From an uncultured Clostridia bacterium (GTDB lineage Bacteria > Bacillota > Clostridia > Oscillospirales > Ruminococcaceae), in assembly GCA_947166945.1 (NCBI GenBank), contig CAMVGH010000003.1, forward strand, positions 16,046 through 80,045: a stretch of 64,000 nt of DNA, read 5' to 3'. The position numbers were made by a program, and so were the translations under genes. Below are positions 9,301-18,234 of the stretch, in pieces. Position 1 is the stretch's first letter. Each line of letters begins with the position of its first letter. The notes under the pieces are model-generated. The model ran no database searches. It saw nothing but the letters and a program-made list of their open reading frames with translations, and was not told the DNA's origin.

Positions 9301-12290
9301 TTCTTCTTGACGATAGTGAGCTTACCGGATTTGGATTTGTTTTCTATCTCTCCGTAGTTATACTTGTTTGCATCGGCGATCTCTGCAAGTATGATGTTGT
9401 CTATCGCTTTGGGAGTATGATAACGCTCGGGAGCATTGAGTTCATAGGCCGTATAAACAATATTCGCATCGTTTTTGTCATAAACGGGCAGCTCCTCGAA
9501 TACTACAAGACCGTTGGCATCGGAGACCGCTTCCCGATATGTTCCGTCAGAACCTGAAATCGCAAAGCGAAGTCCTTCGACCGCAAAGTCTTCCGCCCAT
9601 TTCTGAATGATATAGAAAGATTTTTTTGTGATGTTGTCAAACTGAACATAAGTGATAACATCATTTCCGTTTTCACTGAGTATCACTTCCTGGGGGTTCT
9701 GTGCCTCGTAGCGCAGCGGAACGCGCTCTGTTACAGTATATACGACCTTTGCCGAACCGTCAGCGGTATAAACAGGAAGGTCATCAAGCTGTGCGTAGCC
9801 TGTGCTGTCAGTAGTCATCTCGTAGTGAGACCCGTCTGAACCGTCAACATCGAAGACGATCCCGCCTACATTGCCGTCATCGGCAGTCTTTACAACACCA
9901 AGAACCGAAGTGTTCAGGAAGTTGAAGAACTCAAAGAGCATACCGTCCTCTCCGTTTGCACAAGGAAATGCTATCTGTGTCTGCGGATCGATAGGCTTAT
10001 ACTTGAGATTCGGCGTTTCTGTAACGGTATATTCGAGCGGTGTCACACCATCAGCCGCAAATGCGGGAAGTCCGGTAAAGCGAAGCTCTCCGTTTTCATC
10101 CGTAGTGCCTGTTCTTGTAACAGAGCCGTCCGAGGATGTAACGGTAAACTCGTGTCCGGAGAGCTGACCATCTTCGGAATCCTTACGGATCGTTACATTT
10201 GTGCCGGTAGATACGAAATAGTTGCAAAGTGTCTGGATAGCCGCAGTGTCGCTTATCTTTTCCAGTTTTTCATCAATAGTCATAGTATCCGGAAGATCAA
10301 GAGACGGAACCTGCAGGAGTGCCGACATTTCGGAGGTATAGATATCCTCGTCATGTATCATATATGCTGTACGAAGTTCGCTGCGATCCTCGTCGATATA
10401 ATATGTGCCTGCGGGAAGCTTGTCAACGATACATCTGCCGTTTTCATCGAGCTGAATAGCAAATTCCTCAGCAACAGCGCCGTTTTCAATATATTCAGGG
10501 TCAGAACACTCATAGACACCGTTACTGCCGGTCACAGGTACGATATTACCTTCGGCATCGGTAATATTGAAGCGAAGACCGGATATAGCCGCTGTGCGCA
10601 GTGCCGCTTCATCGCCGGTATAATCGCTGCCGACCTCAATGCCGCCTTCGGTATAGAACATCTTGTAGAAAGCCAGCAAGCCGAGACCTGTACCGGTGTT
10701 ATCGAACACATACTCGCCCTCGTCGTTTTTGATGTTATCGAGGGCTATGACCTGACCGACCTTGCCTCTCCAAGCCGTGTTTGCCGCAGTTTCAACAATA
10801 AAATACTTGTCATCTGCGGGAAGGTTTTTTATCGTTATCGTGCCGTCCGCTCTGAGTTTCAGTTGTGTTGCATCGGCGCTTCTTGGGGCAGTTGTGCCGT
10901 TATAGGTGTAAACATACTTTTCTTCGCTGTAATCGAAATTCAGATATTCCTCCAGCAGACTGTCCACATCCCGACCTTCCTCGTTAAGTCCTTTACCTAT
11001 GGCAAAGGAGAATTCAGAGAGATTTACATTTACATCTTCTGCTTTCTGCGAATTAAAGGATTTCCTTAAATACACCTCTATCGGCGGAATATCGGGATTT
11101 CCTTTAAGCTTCAGCTTAAAAGACGGTATGGTGGGTACAATTATACCCTGATGAGCTGCAGCGCCGCCCATTATCTCTACAAAGTTGTAGAAGCTGCCCG
11201 CTTTATCCGCTCCGAGCGTAAGCGGGATATCAATGCCGTCGAGTGAAACCCTAGACTTAACAGTAAGCGTGTTGTTCTTAAAGGAAGCCTTGAAGTCCGA
11301 ACTGTTGATGCCGCTTTTCTTTATTGCTGCTGTAACATCGGAAACAAGTGAGGGAAACGCTTCGATAATATATGACGGTAATTTGAGCTTATATACCTTA
11401 TACCCGTCCTCGGCGTAAACGCTGAGATTGTTTGAGTTGCTGAGATACAGATTAAGCTCGTCCTCGTCAAAGAAAGCCATTATCTTGTCATAAGTGTCTC
11501 CGCTGAAAAGGGTTGTATCCGCGTTTCTGACTTTATCTGCAATTGTTGTATATACCGCTCTTACTTCACCGGCATATTTGGACGGGAGCTTGCTGACAAA
11601 TATGTCAAGTGCTTTGGCTTCGGAAGATGTATTGTAGAACCATCCCGTTATGATCATCCAAACACATATCTGTGTGGCTATCCTATGTGAAGTTGCTGAG
11701 GCATAGCCGCCGGAAGCGGTTCTGTAGATAAGAGGAGCCGGGGCGGATTCCATCCACTCATACTGACCTCCATGCAGTGCGTTTGTTGTCCATTTAAGAT
11801 CGACTTCTCCTTTATAACCGTAAGTCATTGCAAGGCGAAGATCTCTTTTCTTTTCGTCCGAGATACGGATACCGGCAGCTTCTGACAGATCGTCCGTCAT
11901 TTTTACAGAATATCCTTCGCTTGAAGTGGCATATACCGAGGGCGATATACCATGATCCGGGGCAAGACAGTACGCTACCTGGGCAGTCGTTTTTGCTCCC
12001 GCCGCATTTGATGTCGTACTCTCGCCCTTCTTGATGAGATCAAGCTGTACGAAGTTCGCCGCCTTGATAGTTCCCGTGGTATCGGCGGAAAGCCCGGATG
12101 CTACAAAATCATAACCGGCATTGAAGTTATCTCCGGCATCCCCGTGCATAAACCCGACAACTACCTGTCTTGTTTCACCGACATCGTATGCCTCGATAGT
12201 CTTTCCGGCAGCGAATGCGCTGAATGTTGATGTCAGCGATACCGCTCCGGCGAGAGCCGCTGCGATGAAACTTTTGGCTGAATTTTTCAT
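6339..12290 (-). CDS. Giant thioester/Cna-B surface adhesin, sortase-anchored
   Basis: 1983 residues. A signal peptide ends near FAA at residue 28. The N-terminal domain carries the two halves of a thioester adhesion domain: YCL with Cys108 and TQICVW with Gln207, the pair that forms an internal Cys-Gln thioester able to bind host or substrate amines. About a dozen SpaA/Cna-B beta-sandwich repeats follow from about residue 580 to 1830, many ending YTVTE or KE/RE, where isopeptide bonds form in this family. A long Thr/Pro/Glu stalk follows, then the sorting signal NPDTG (1942-1946), a hydrophobic segment and RRKERIEW. The start has AAAGGA. It has a shared-motif promoter and a strong terminator, so it is monocistronic. 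No sortase gene is in the window. Confidence 0.9.
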   Translation of the reverse strand: MKNSAKSFIAAALAGAVSLTSTFSAFAAGKTIEAYDVGETRQVVVGFMHGDAGDNFNAGYDFVASGLSADTTGTIKAANFVQLDLIKKGESTTSNAAGAKTTAQVAYCLAPDHGISPSVYATSSEGYSVKMTDDLSEAAGIRISDEKKRDLRLAMTYGYKGEVDLKWTTNALHGGQYEWMESAPAPLIYRTASGGYASATSHRIATQICVWMIITGWFYNTSSEAKALDIFVSKLPSKYAGEVRAVYTTIADKVRNADTTLFSGDTYDKIMAFFDEDELNLYLSNSNNLSVYAEDGYKVYKLKLPSYIIEAFPSLVSDVTAAIKKSGINSSDFKASFKNNTLTVKSRVSLDGIDIPLTLGADKAGSFYNFVEIMGGAAAHQGIIVPTIPSFKLKLKGNPDIPPIEVYLRKSFNSQKAEDVNVNLSEFSFAIGKGLNEEGRDVDSLLEEYLNFDYSEEKYVYTYNGTTAPRSADATQLKLRADGTITIKNLPADDKYFIVETAANTAWRGKVGQVIALDNIKNDEGEYVFDNTGTGLGLLAFYKMFYTEGGIEVGSDYTGDEAALRTAAISGLRFNITDAEGNIVPVTGSNGVYECSDPEYIENGAVAEEFAIQLDENGRCIVDKLPAGTYYIDEDRSELRTAYMIHDEDIYTSEMSALLQVPSLDLPDTMTIDEKLEKISDTAAIQTLCNYFVSTGTNVTIRKDSEDGQLSGHEFTVTSSDGSVTRTGTTDENGELRFTGLPAFAADGVTPLEYTVTETPNLKYKPIDPQTQIAFPCANGEDGMLFEFFNFLNTSVLGVVKTADDGNVGGIVFDVDGSDGSHYEMTTDSTGYAQLDDLPVYTADGSAKVVYTVTERVPLRYEAQNPQEVILSENGNDVITYVQFDNITKKSFYIIQKWAEDFAVEGLRFAISGSDGTYREAVSDANGLVVFEELPVYDKNDANIVYTAYELNAPERYHTPKAIDNIILAEIADANKYNYGEIENKSKSGKLTIVKKNDSGEKLSGACFSLYSAADYRERGESAQIMNAAMSDNNGIAVFDDLGINKEYTVVEVLAPNGYARTAEPYYFTITEENAAANYEVGKDWINTSGRSLKVLKTDSETNAALAGAVFDLYDGSGKLVDTKMTDKNGIAEFTGLEYKAYKLVEVSAATGYQLPEAEADRTWNIEATGTDKVIEINIKNMPKHEGRSITIYKTNSDNRPLSGAVFALYLVKDNEETHIGDVTTDKNGKAVWENLEPGKYTAKEIKAPTGYTKLDDAISFDVDVTENIPYSAIVPNSPGSTSPEVYVVKKDAKTGEILKGAEFTLYYDNGKVAAGPKAVSDDGRVAFKEIECGRSYRIFETKAPEGYKQITDSFDFTVDDNAHIRFTDAPSCVTDLMGTVDGTVGGPRKGDTLEITWVNSKDVEKKYGDLEIIKTSEDNEVKGLIFEAVGGGEKYSGITDDSGKILFRHLPLYDKDGQLITYTVTEKQTGTKYLACPAQTAELRENDTVTLNFKNKLKKNEVGSIKIIKTCEDGKIDGLTFKVIASTGDVYTMTTDKAGIAQLDYLPIYEEVGTAIAAISYTVTEVPVVGYVELAPVEIGALYKDAVIPVEFHNTPVTINSEVELIKVDESNKPLVGATFSLYADGGCTQFIASAKTAPVDDKAMVKFSEGLSADKTYYLRETEVPSGEYVLNKTVWECKIDADGKTTYRVYGTDADFSATVPTCVNTKGVENRTAKIIKTDGKNPLEGATFGLYEDSKCTVKLGQNVSKIDINASSDTYGKAVVKFDAEIGKTYYIKEISAPSEQYVISDTVYVAEVSASGKVMCGIVGSNARSSTFPECVNKKKSETTVTTTVTTTPTTTPTTTPTSEVTTTCVTTIITCTSSIGTTPTTPISTENITTTSETTDEETTTTTESETTVTEETPPDTTTPPDTTTTTTTTTTEETPDYPDTPDNPTPPDNPDTGVQLDVMAFAALAVLSGIIFVAALAKGIIARRKERIEW

Positions 12291-12404
12291 AAAACCATTC
12301 CTTTCGTTTTCATATTGTGACCATGCCTCACATTCTCACCGATCTACCTGTTCCTCCTTTCGCTTGATTAAAGCCTTGCATGATCGGCTTTTTCTCGGTT
12401 CGAA

Positions 12405-12430
12405 CATATTATGATAACGAAAACAGACAA
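12405..12430 (-). promoter_or_regulatory. Shared-motif promoter of the giant adhesin gene
   Basis: On the minus strand TTGTCTGTTTTCG is followed at once by TTATCATAATATG. The site lies 115 bases before the ATG, leaving a leader that also holds an orphan AAAGGAGG without a start codon at normal distance. Confidence 0.75.
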
Positions 12431-12470
12431 TCCTTCCGTTTTTTTCTCCGTTTGGTTGTGTGGAAAAAGA

Positions 12471-12509
12471 CTTTTTTCGATAATTTATAAAAATTCTATC
12501 ATAATAGGG
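12471..12509 (+). promoter_or_regulatory. Shared-motif promoter of the transglutaminase-like lipoprotein gene
   Basis: TTTTTTCGATAATTTATA is followed by TTCTATCATAATAGGG. It is divergent from the adhesin promoter about 70 bases away, so the two surface-protein genes may be co-regulated. Confidence 0.65.
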
Positions 12510-12545
12510 ACAAAAGATCCGGTATACGGAGAAAGGATGATATAT

Positions 12546-13781
12546 ATGAAAAATACAAGGATCTCGATTATTGCTTTATGTTCATGTCTTTTAATGTCCG
12601 GCTGTGGCGCTTCACACAACAGTATGATTGCTAAAGACGATGTTTCCGGCACAAGCGAGACAACGACTGTCGTCACAACTGCCCAAAATAGTGTTGGCAC
12701 AACGGTTCCTGAAACAACGGTAAACACATCAACAGCATCTTCGGTTATTTCACCCGAATCCACTATGCTACCGGTCAGTGATGAAACAATCAATGACATT
12801 GAAACATCAGACACAGAATATACGACAGACGAAACATGGTACTATAAATGGTTCGATGTTGAGGATACCATTCTAAATATAGATATAAATGATACCACAA
12901 CCGAACCGTTTGATACCGATGAAGTTTTGTCTCGTCCTCCGGTCGGCAAGTCCGAAGCTGAAGTTACGACCGCTGACACAGGGTCGACTGATTCCACTAA
13001 GGCTATTGAAGCTACGACACAATCCCAGAAAACCACCACATCGCCGATTGCTGACACATCTGATATACAGCCTGACTTTATTGATGATTATAGCAGGAAG
13101 TATTACTACAATATGTTATCAGATACACAAAAGGAATACTACAGGTATTGCTTTAATAAATCCAGATATAACTTATTGAGTCATAAGCCAAAGTTGTCTT
13201 CAAAGGAAATTGATGTCGCATTATTTGCATTGGATAGAGATAATCCACATCTTATCCTTTACCCTTCGCAGTATCAGATAGAAAACGATCTTACAAATAT
13301 AACGCCTAAAAAGCGAAGTAAAATACTAAAGATCGCACAAAGCATTGCCGACAAAGCGGACAAGTACGACCGCACATTCGATAAAGTCAAGATCCTTCAC
13401 GATGAACTTCTCGACCACATATCCTATGAATATTATCACGAGATGGAATCTGCCTTTCTTGACGGCAAAGCCGATTGCAGCGGATATGCAGACGCTTTTA
13501 GTATAGTATGTCAGCTCGCAGGAATAGATTGTATCGTTGTATACGGGACAGCAAACAACGGTGAGACAAACGGCGATCACGCATGGAATATGGTTAAGCT
13601 CGGTGATACATGGTACAATGTGGATGTATGCTGGGATGATGTCAACCACGATAATTATACCTACTTTCTTAAAAGCGATAATGCTTTTAAAGACGATCAT
13701 ATCGTTGATATGCCCATATCCTGTCCAAAGGCGGATAAAGGATACCCGATAGATTATCTTGGTAACGAGATTGCAGGGTGA
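12546..13781 (+). CDS. Lipoprotein with transglutaminase-like domain
   Basis: 411 residues from ATG 12546, chosen because GGAGAAAGGA lies at 8 bases. An in-frame ATG three codons earlier overlaps that site. A lipoprotein signal with lipobox LMSGC is followed by about 160 residues of Thr/Glu/Asp-rich stalk. The C-terminal 200 residues carry the transglutaminase-like triad: ADCSGYADAF (Cys near 310), GDHAWNMV (His near 344) and VDVCWDD (Asp near 360). Family members cross-link or cleave peptides, and in bacteria many act as proteases. It is tethered to the membrane and transcribed divergently from the thioester adhesin, so it may act on the cell surface. The substrate is unknown. Confidence 0.85.
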   Translation: MKNTRISIIALCSCLLMSGCGASHNSMIAKDDVSGTSETTTVVTTAQNSVGTTVPETTVNTSTASSVISPESTMLPVSDETINDIETSDTEYTTDETWYYKWFDVEDTILNIDINDTTTEPFDTDEVLSRPPVGKSEAEVTTADTGSTDSTKAIEATTQSQKTTTSPIADTSDIQPDFIDDYSRKYYYNMLSDTQKEYYRYCFNKSRYNLLSHKPKLSSKEIDVALFALDRDNPHLILYPSQYQIENDLTNITPKKRSKILKIAQSIADKADKYDRTFDKVKILHDELLDHISYEYYHEMESAFLDGKADCSGYADAFSIVCQLAGIDCIVVYGTANNGETNGDHAWNMVKLGDTWYNVDVCWDDVNHDNYTYFLKSDNAFKDDHIVDMPISCPKADKGYPIDYLGNEIAG

Positions 13782-13902
13782 AAGATGCAAAATATAACAA
13801 TATGTATATCTTGATATACAAATAAAGGAGTTAGCATTTCATTCTGTATAATAATGCTGCTATTTGTACAAACAATGTTGTTGATTTTACCTCAAAATAC
13901 TA

Positions 13903-13931
13903 TTGACTTATGAGGAAAAAGGTTATACTAT
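13903..13931 (+). promoter_or_regulatory. Sigma-A type promoter before the Rpn-family pseudogene
   Basis: TTGACT and TACTAT are separated by 17 bases, ending 22 bases before the reconstructed ATG. Confidence 0.45.
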
Positions 13932-13953
13932 TATTAAGAAAAGCGATGATTAG

Positions 13954-14888
13954 ATGAGCAATGAAAAGGACATTGTTGAAAAAAACACTCAAATCATACA
14001 ACGATGTATTCGCTGATATAGTGAATGTATTGCTGTTTGACGGTAAGGCTGTGGTTAACGAAAACGAGCTTTGAACAAGCAAAGGTGCGCTCTTTGTACA
14101 CAGGCGATGAAAGAATAAGGGATCAAGAACGCGATGAAGCAAAATTTTGGAGAAAATGTAATGTTCGAATTTCGCTGTTAGGCTTTGAAAACCAAAGTGC
14201 ATCTGATCCCGATATGCCCATAAGGGTTATAGGATATGATGGAGCTGCTTACAGAGACCAACTGTATTATGAAAAAGGCGAAAACGGAAAACAACGCCGT
14301 AATACAGAGCAAAGGTATCCTGTAGTAACTTTGGTGCTATATTTCGGTGACAAACCTTGGACCGGTGCCAAAACCCTGTATGAAAACCTTACCGACATTC
14401 CGAACGAACTTAGACCATTTGTAAGTGACTATAGGATAAATCAGTTTGAAATCGCATTTCTATCAGATGAGACTGTTAAAAAGTTTAAAAGTGATTTTCG
14501 CATAATAGCTGATTATTTTGTGCAGATCAGAAAGAATAAGGAATATGTTGCATCTGCGGATGAAATCAGCCATGTTTACGAAACGCTTAAGATCATGAGT
14601 TATCTTACAAAGGATCAGAGATTTGAACAGGCGTACTACCAATCCGAGAAAGGAGATGAACCTAAAAATATGTGTGAAGCATTAGATATTATTGAAAACA
14701 GAGGCATAGCAAAAGGTCTTGCGGTAGGTTTTGAGAAAGCGAATCTGGAAGCGATAAAAAATGTGAAGGCTGCTCTTAATGTGTCTGACGAGCAGGCTAT
14801 GGACATCCTCAAGATACCGAAAGAAGAGCAAAAAATTATTTCGACAAACTCTGATAATGCTCGTCACTATTCACTCACTAACACTTGA
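13954..14888 (+). pseudogene. Rpn-family PD-(D/E)XK nuclease/transposase-like gene with two frameshifts
   Basis: The longest intact frame starts at 14025 without a ribosome site and lacks the family N-terminus. Reading from ATG 13954 gives MSNEKDIVE, then one extra A in a run of seven (13979-13985) shifts the frame. The next frame gives TLKSYNDVFADIVNVLLFDG up to ENEL and stops at one extra T (14070-14072). The third frame continues EQAKVRSLYTG to the end. Joined, these match the usual order of Rpn/PDDEXK_2 proteins, including GFENQSASDPDMPIRVIGYD. Such proteins are recombination-promoting nucleases that spread as single genes. Both lesions are +1 in homopolymers, so sequencing error is possible. 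Confidence 0.75.
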
Positions 14889-14907
14889 CAATTATACAGA
14901 CATATTG

Positions 14908-14945
14908 ATCCGACTGCGTTTGGTGCGGTCGGATTTTTCTTATTT
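14908..14945 (+). terminator. Rho-independent terminator after the Rpn-family gene
   Basis: ATCCGACTGC pairs with GCGGTCGGAT (one G-U) and is followed by TTTTTCTTATTT. Confidence 0.85.
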
Positions 14946-14968
14946 GGCTGTTTTCGTTATCATAATAG
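14944..14968 (+). promoter_or_regulatory. Shared-motif promoter of the 15.0-18.2 kb operon
   Basis: TTTGGCTGTTTTCG is followed by TTATCATAATAGA. It starts right at the end of the preceding terminator and lies 36 bases before the lipoprotein ATG. Confidence 0.75.
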
Positions 14969-15003
14969 ATTCAGCGGATAAAAAAGATTAGGAGGAAAAC
15001 TAT

Positions 15004-15546
15004 ATGAAAAAGGCATTATTACCGTTATTCTTCGCTTTACTATCACTATCCTGCAGCTGTTCTGCAAATGATCAATATGCCGCAGAACTGCAGGTCATCG
15101 ACGGAGAAAAGCAAGAAGAATTTCAAAAGATCGAGGAAATCGTATCAGATTATGTTTACAGAGTCTATGAGATAGATCCGGAAGACTATGAGGAGCGGTA
15201 TATCGATGAAAGCACCGAATATGCAGATATGTATGGTATGATACTGGCTCATTCGGTCCATAGCAGTATTTCGGATATCATTGTAAGCAATATACGGTTC
15301 GAGAATGCTTCTGCAGCAAACGCGATTGCTATTATGACAGCCCATTACTCCAGTGATACTGTGGAAGACGGAGATTATTATATCCCAATGCGGGTTGACT
15401 GTGAGCTTACAGCGGACGAGTGGAAAGTTCTTTCATCCGAGTGGCTTTGTTATGCCCCGGTCAGCGATTATGAGCTCAGGAAAAACGACGCATCGGGATA
15501 TTACGAGCTTTATCCGCTGAAGGAGAGTGATAGATTATCAGAATAA
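15004..15546 (+). CDS. Small lipoprotein
   Basis: 180 residues. The signal MKKALLPLFFALLSL leads to a lipobox ending in one of the cysteines of SCSCS. The mature part is acidic, with a region around residues 30-100 (FQKIEEIVSDYVYRVYEID) that looks helical, and no motif I can name. The start has AGGAGG at 8 bases. It is the first gene after a shared-motif promoter. The 796-residue secreted protein begins 40 bases downstream, so the two are probably co-expressed and could work together at the surface. Confidence 0.8.
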   Translation: MKKALLPLFFALLSLSCSCSANDQYAAELQVIDGEKQEEFQKIEEIVSDYVYRVYEIDPEDYEERYIDESTEYADMYGMILAHSVHSSISDIIVSNIRFENASAANAIAIMTAHYSSDTVEDGDYYIPMRVDCELTADEWKVLSSEWLCYAPVSDYELRKNDASGYYELYPLKESDRLSE

Positions 15547-15586
15547 CGGCCGTAAATTTACAAAATAAGAAAGGCGATGGTGAAAA

Positions 15587-17977
15587 TTGAGAAAGAAAAT
15601 TATTATCACACTTATATTGTCAGCTATGCTGTGCAATATGACCGTTCCGGCGTATGCGGACAGTTCCGGAAACTTTTCAAACGGGAATGTGCTCAATGCC
15701 GGTACCCAGATGGCCGATGTCAGCGATGTTGCCATAACGATCACAAACGAGGGTGTCGGGAAAGCCAAGGACGCTCATACGACGATCAATTCAAACCTTG
15801 AGTCCGGCAGTTCACAGATAGGCGAACCGCTTCCTCCCGTAACGCGGGTAAAGACATTCTCACTTGAAGAGAGTCTCAGACACCAGATTGGGGACGATAC
15901 CTACCACGATACGGGACACGCCTACTATGACATAGGCGCGGGCAGAGGCGTAAGCTATGTAAAGATCCCCGACGGCTGTATTGAGAGCGTACTGCCGTTT
16001 TCTCCCGGAACGGCTTCTTTGCCTAAGTACAATGATCTCAAACAGGCATACGAGGCATCACCAACAGTAAATAACTTGATGCAGCTGTATCACGCAAGTC
16101 CGACGGGAAACAACCATACCGTATATGTTCCCGCCAACGAAGCAGAAAGAGTGGCTATTGCGGGAAATACTATTCGCATCTGGACAGGATACTCTCCCGC
16201 GGTCGAAAGCGAGGACGAAAGACTCAGATCGATAGTCCAAGACGAGGCTTCGCTTACTTCCGAAGGCAAGGATATGTACCGAAACCGCGGTATATATGAT
16301 ACAACTCCTTATCCCAATGTGTTCGGCACAGACGATAAGGGCATTATAGAAGATGCATATATACTCATAAATAAGCTGCTCGATGTCGGAACAAATAGTA
16401 CGGACGGCTTACCCTCGGCTAAAGAGATGTCTTCCATAACGACCTGTGAGGATTCACTGGCACTTACAAATGGAAAGACACAAGCGAGAAATATAAAGAG
16501 AAATTACGAAAGAGACAGAGAAAGCTTCACAGACAGAGCAGTAACGACGAACATAACTCAGCTTCTGAATAATTCCGGAAGACCCAACAGCAGAGACCGC
16601 CAATATGGAATATATAATGAATATGGAGTCCGTATAGGCACTAAATGGTGGCTGTACAACAGCGACCTCCGAGATTGGATGAGTTCCAAGATCGACAGCC
16701 TTGATTACCCTCCGGATCATACCGTTTCGCTCCCGCCGGCAAACAGTTCTCCCAGTTACGGATCTGAGCTCGACGGTTACAGAGCAACTCTCGTTGAGAA
16801 AATACGCGACGATACAGGAAAATTCCAGCAGGAAGCAAGAAAAGATTATAATGAAAGCAACGAAGACAAGTACCGTCAGTATCTGAATGCTATTGATATG
16901 TATGATACAGGTGCAGATGCACTTGATTTCGATACTTCCAAGCCCTCCGAAACAGATGTTGAGGACACAAACTTTGCGACTCTTGATGATACCGAAGCCG
17001 TTCTCTGGTATATGTGGATCACTTATGGCTGGACAGATGTTCCGGACAAGATAAAAGTGCTCGGGATCGAGGGTATCATTGGCGATCATAATCAGGCACA
17101 GCTTGTTATTGCTTTCAGGAAGTGGCTCATTAACAAAGGTCTGTATCTCAATCACGGTTGGAGCGGCGGCAACGGATATACGCTTAACCAAGAGTTATGG
17201 AACGACGGCGAACTTCTTCAGTATTGGCAGAAGGTCTATGGCGATGAGTACGGAGCCGGTGTAGAGAGTTGTATTTCTCCGTATGAACGGAAATACCCGG
17301 ATGAATACAGCAATATCATAAACAGAAGCGGCAATGAGATGAATGAGTCGCTTTATCCGTATCTCAAGGGATATGTAAACGCCTCTTACATACCGTATAA
17401 GTCCAATAAAGTAGAAGAATATTCTATTTTCGACAACGCAATTACACTATTCGGCAAATTGGGGCTTGACGGCGGAGAGAACATTCCTGCGGATAAGCAT
17501 CTTGACCTCGGCTTCTATACCGATATTGAGGTTGTCAAGTACAGCAATGACAATCTCGTAAAAAGCGGTGTTTATGACAGATACGAATGGTATGTCTATT
17601 ATAATCCCAACGGAGATTCCAGAGACAGCGCCGAGGTAGTTTTCCATGATTCGTCAACATCCCGCGACTGTCCCTATACCGCTATTGCCGAAGGATACTA
17701 CTGGGTAGAGTGCTATCAGTCCGGATACAGTACTTATGAGGAGAAGTTTACTTATAACAAGACAAACTTTCTTGTTGATGAGGCGACCGATACTGTACTG
17801 ATGACTTCTTTCATCCCACAGATACAGACACGCACAAATACCGTGACACAGCCGGAAAAAGTACAGCTTCTCAGCGAGGAAGCCGGATATCTCAATAACA
17901 ACTCTATGACATGGAGAGCCCAGAACGGCAGGATAATAGCCTCGTTCAATACGGAACGCAGGTCTGATACGAGGTAA
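15587..17977 (+). CDS. Large secreted protein of unknown function
   Basis: 796 residues. Translation most likely starts at TTG 15587, because a complete signal peptide (basic RKK, hydrophobic core, cleavage after PAYA) begins there and AAGGCG lies upstream. The next ATG would cut into the signal. The mature protein is rich in Asp, Tyr and Asn. It has no sortase or lipid anchor and no membrane segment. A region near residues 505-545 (WLINKGLYLNHGWSGGNGYT) and a Tyr-rich C-terminal third look like compact globular domains. No family recognised. It is co-transcribed with a small lipoprotein before it and a one-pass membrane protein after it. Confidence 0.8.
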   Translation: MRKKIIITLILSAMLCNMTVPAYADSSGNFSNGNVLNAGTQMADVSDVAITITNEGVGKAKDAHTTINSNLESGSSQIGEPLPPVTRVKTFSLEESLRHQIGDDTYHDTGHAYYDIGAGRGVSYVKIPDGCIESVLPFSPGTASLPKYNDLKQAYEASPTVNNLMQLYHASPTGNNHTVYVPANEAERVAIAGNTIRIWTGYSPAVESEDERLRSIVQDEASLTSEGKDMYRNRGIYDTTPYPNVFGTDDKGIIEDAYILINKLLDVGTNSTDGLPSAKEMSSITTCEDSLALTNGKTQARNIKRNYERDRESFTDRAVTTNITQLLNNSGRPNSRDRQYGIYNEYGVRIGTKWWLYNSDLRDWMSSKIDSLDYPPDHTVSLPPANSSPSYGSELDGYRATLVEKIRDDTGKFQQEARKDYNESNEDKYRQYLNAIDMYDTGADALDFDTSKPSETDVEDTNFATLDDTEAVLWYMWITYGWTDVPDKIKVLGIEGIIGDHNQAQLVIAFRKWLINKGLYLNHGWSGGNGYTLNQELWNDGELLQYWQKVYGDEYGAGVESCISPYERKYPDEYSNIINRSGNEMNESLYPYLKGYVNASYIPYKSNKVEEYSIFDNAITLFGKLGLDGGENIPADKHLDLGFYTDIEVVKYSNDNLVKSGVYDRYEWYVYYNPNGDSRDSAEVVFHDSSTSRDCPYTAIAEGYYWVECYQSGYSTYEEKFTYNKTNFLVDEATDTVLMTSFIPQIQTRTNTVTQPEKVQLLSEEAGYLNNNSMTWRAQNGRIIASFNTERRSDTR

Positions 17978-17982
17978 CAGCA

Positions 17983-18195
17983 ATGGTATATATCGGATAT
18001 ACATTAATCGGGTTCATAGTCGGTTTTGCTATCTCTTATCTAACTTGTTTCATTTATCTTCGTGTTACACATAGGGAGCGAAAGCGAAAAGAAATGGTAG
18101 GATGCGATATATTTATTCCCGAAGAAGAGCCGAGTTTTGAACGAAAATGTTCTGTGGACGGAAGTAATGCTCGCAATGATTTCACGATAAAATAG
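17983..18195 (+). CDS. Small single-pass membrane protein
   Basis: 70 residues. One N-terminal membrane segment (IGYTLIGFIVGFAISYLTCF) is followed by a basic stretch RVTHRERKRK, which predicts a cytoplasmic tail of about 40 residues. It starts five bases after the previous stop, with GAGG inside the end of that gene, so it is translationally linked to the secreted 796-residue protein. A strong terminator follows directly. Function unknown. Confidence 0.7.
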   Translation: MVYIGYTLIGFIVGFAISYLTCFIYLRVTHRERKRKEMVGCDIFIPEEEPSFERKCSVDGSNARNDFTIK

Positions 18196-18197
18196 CA

Positions 18198-18234
18198 AAA
18201 TAGCGGCGGGATTTGCTCTCGCCGCTATTTTTTA
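18198..18234. terminator. Bidirectional terminator
   Basis: AATAGCGGCG pairs perfectly with CGCCGCTATT around an 11-base loop, followed by TTTTTTA, with A-rich sequence on the other side. It serves the operon on the plus strand and the convergent ArpU-like gene, whose stop codon lies within it. Confidence 0.9.
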
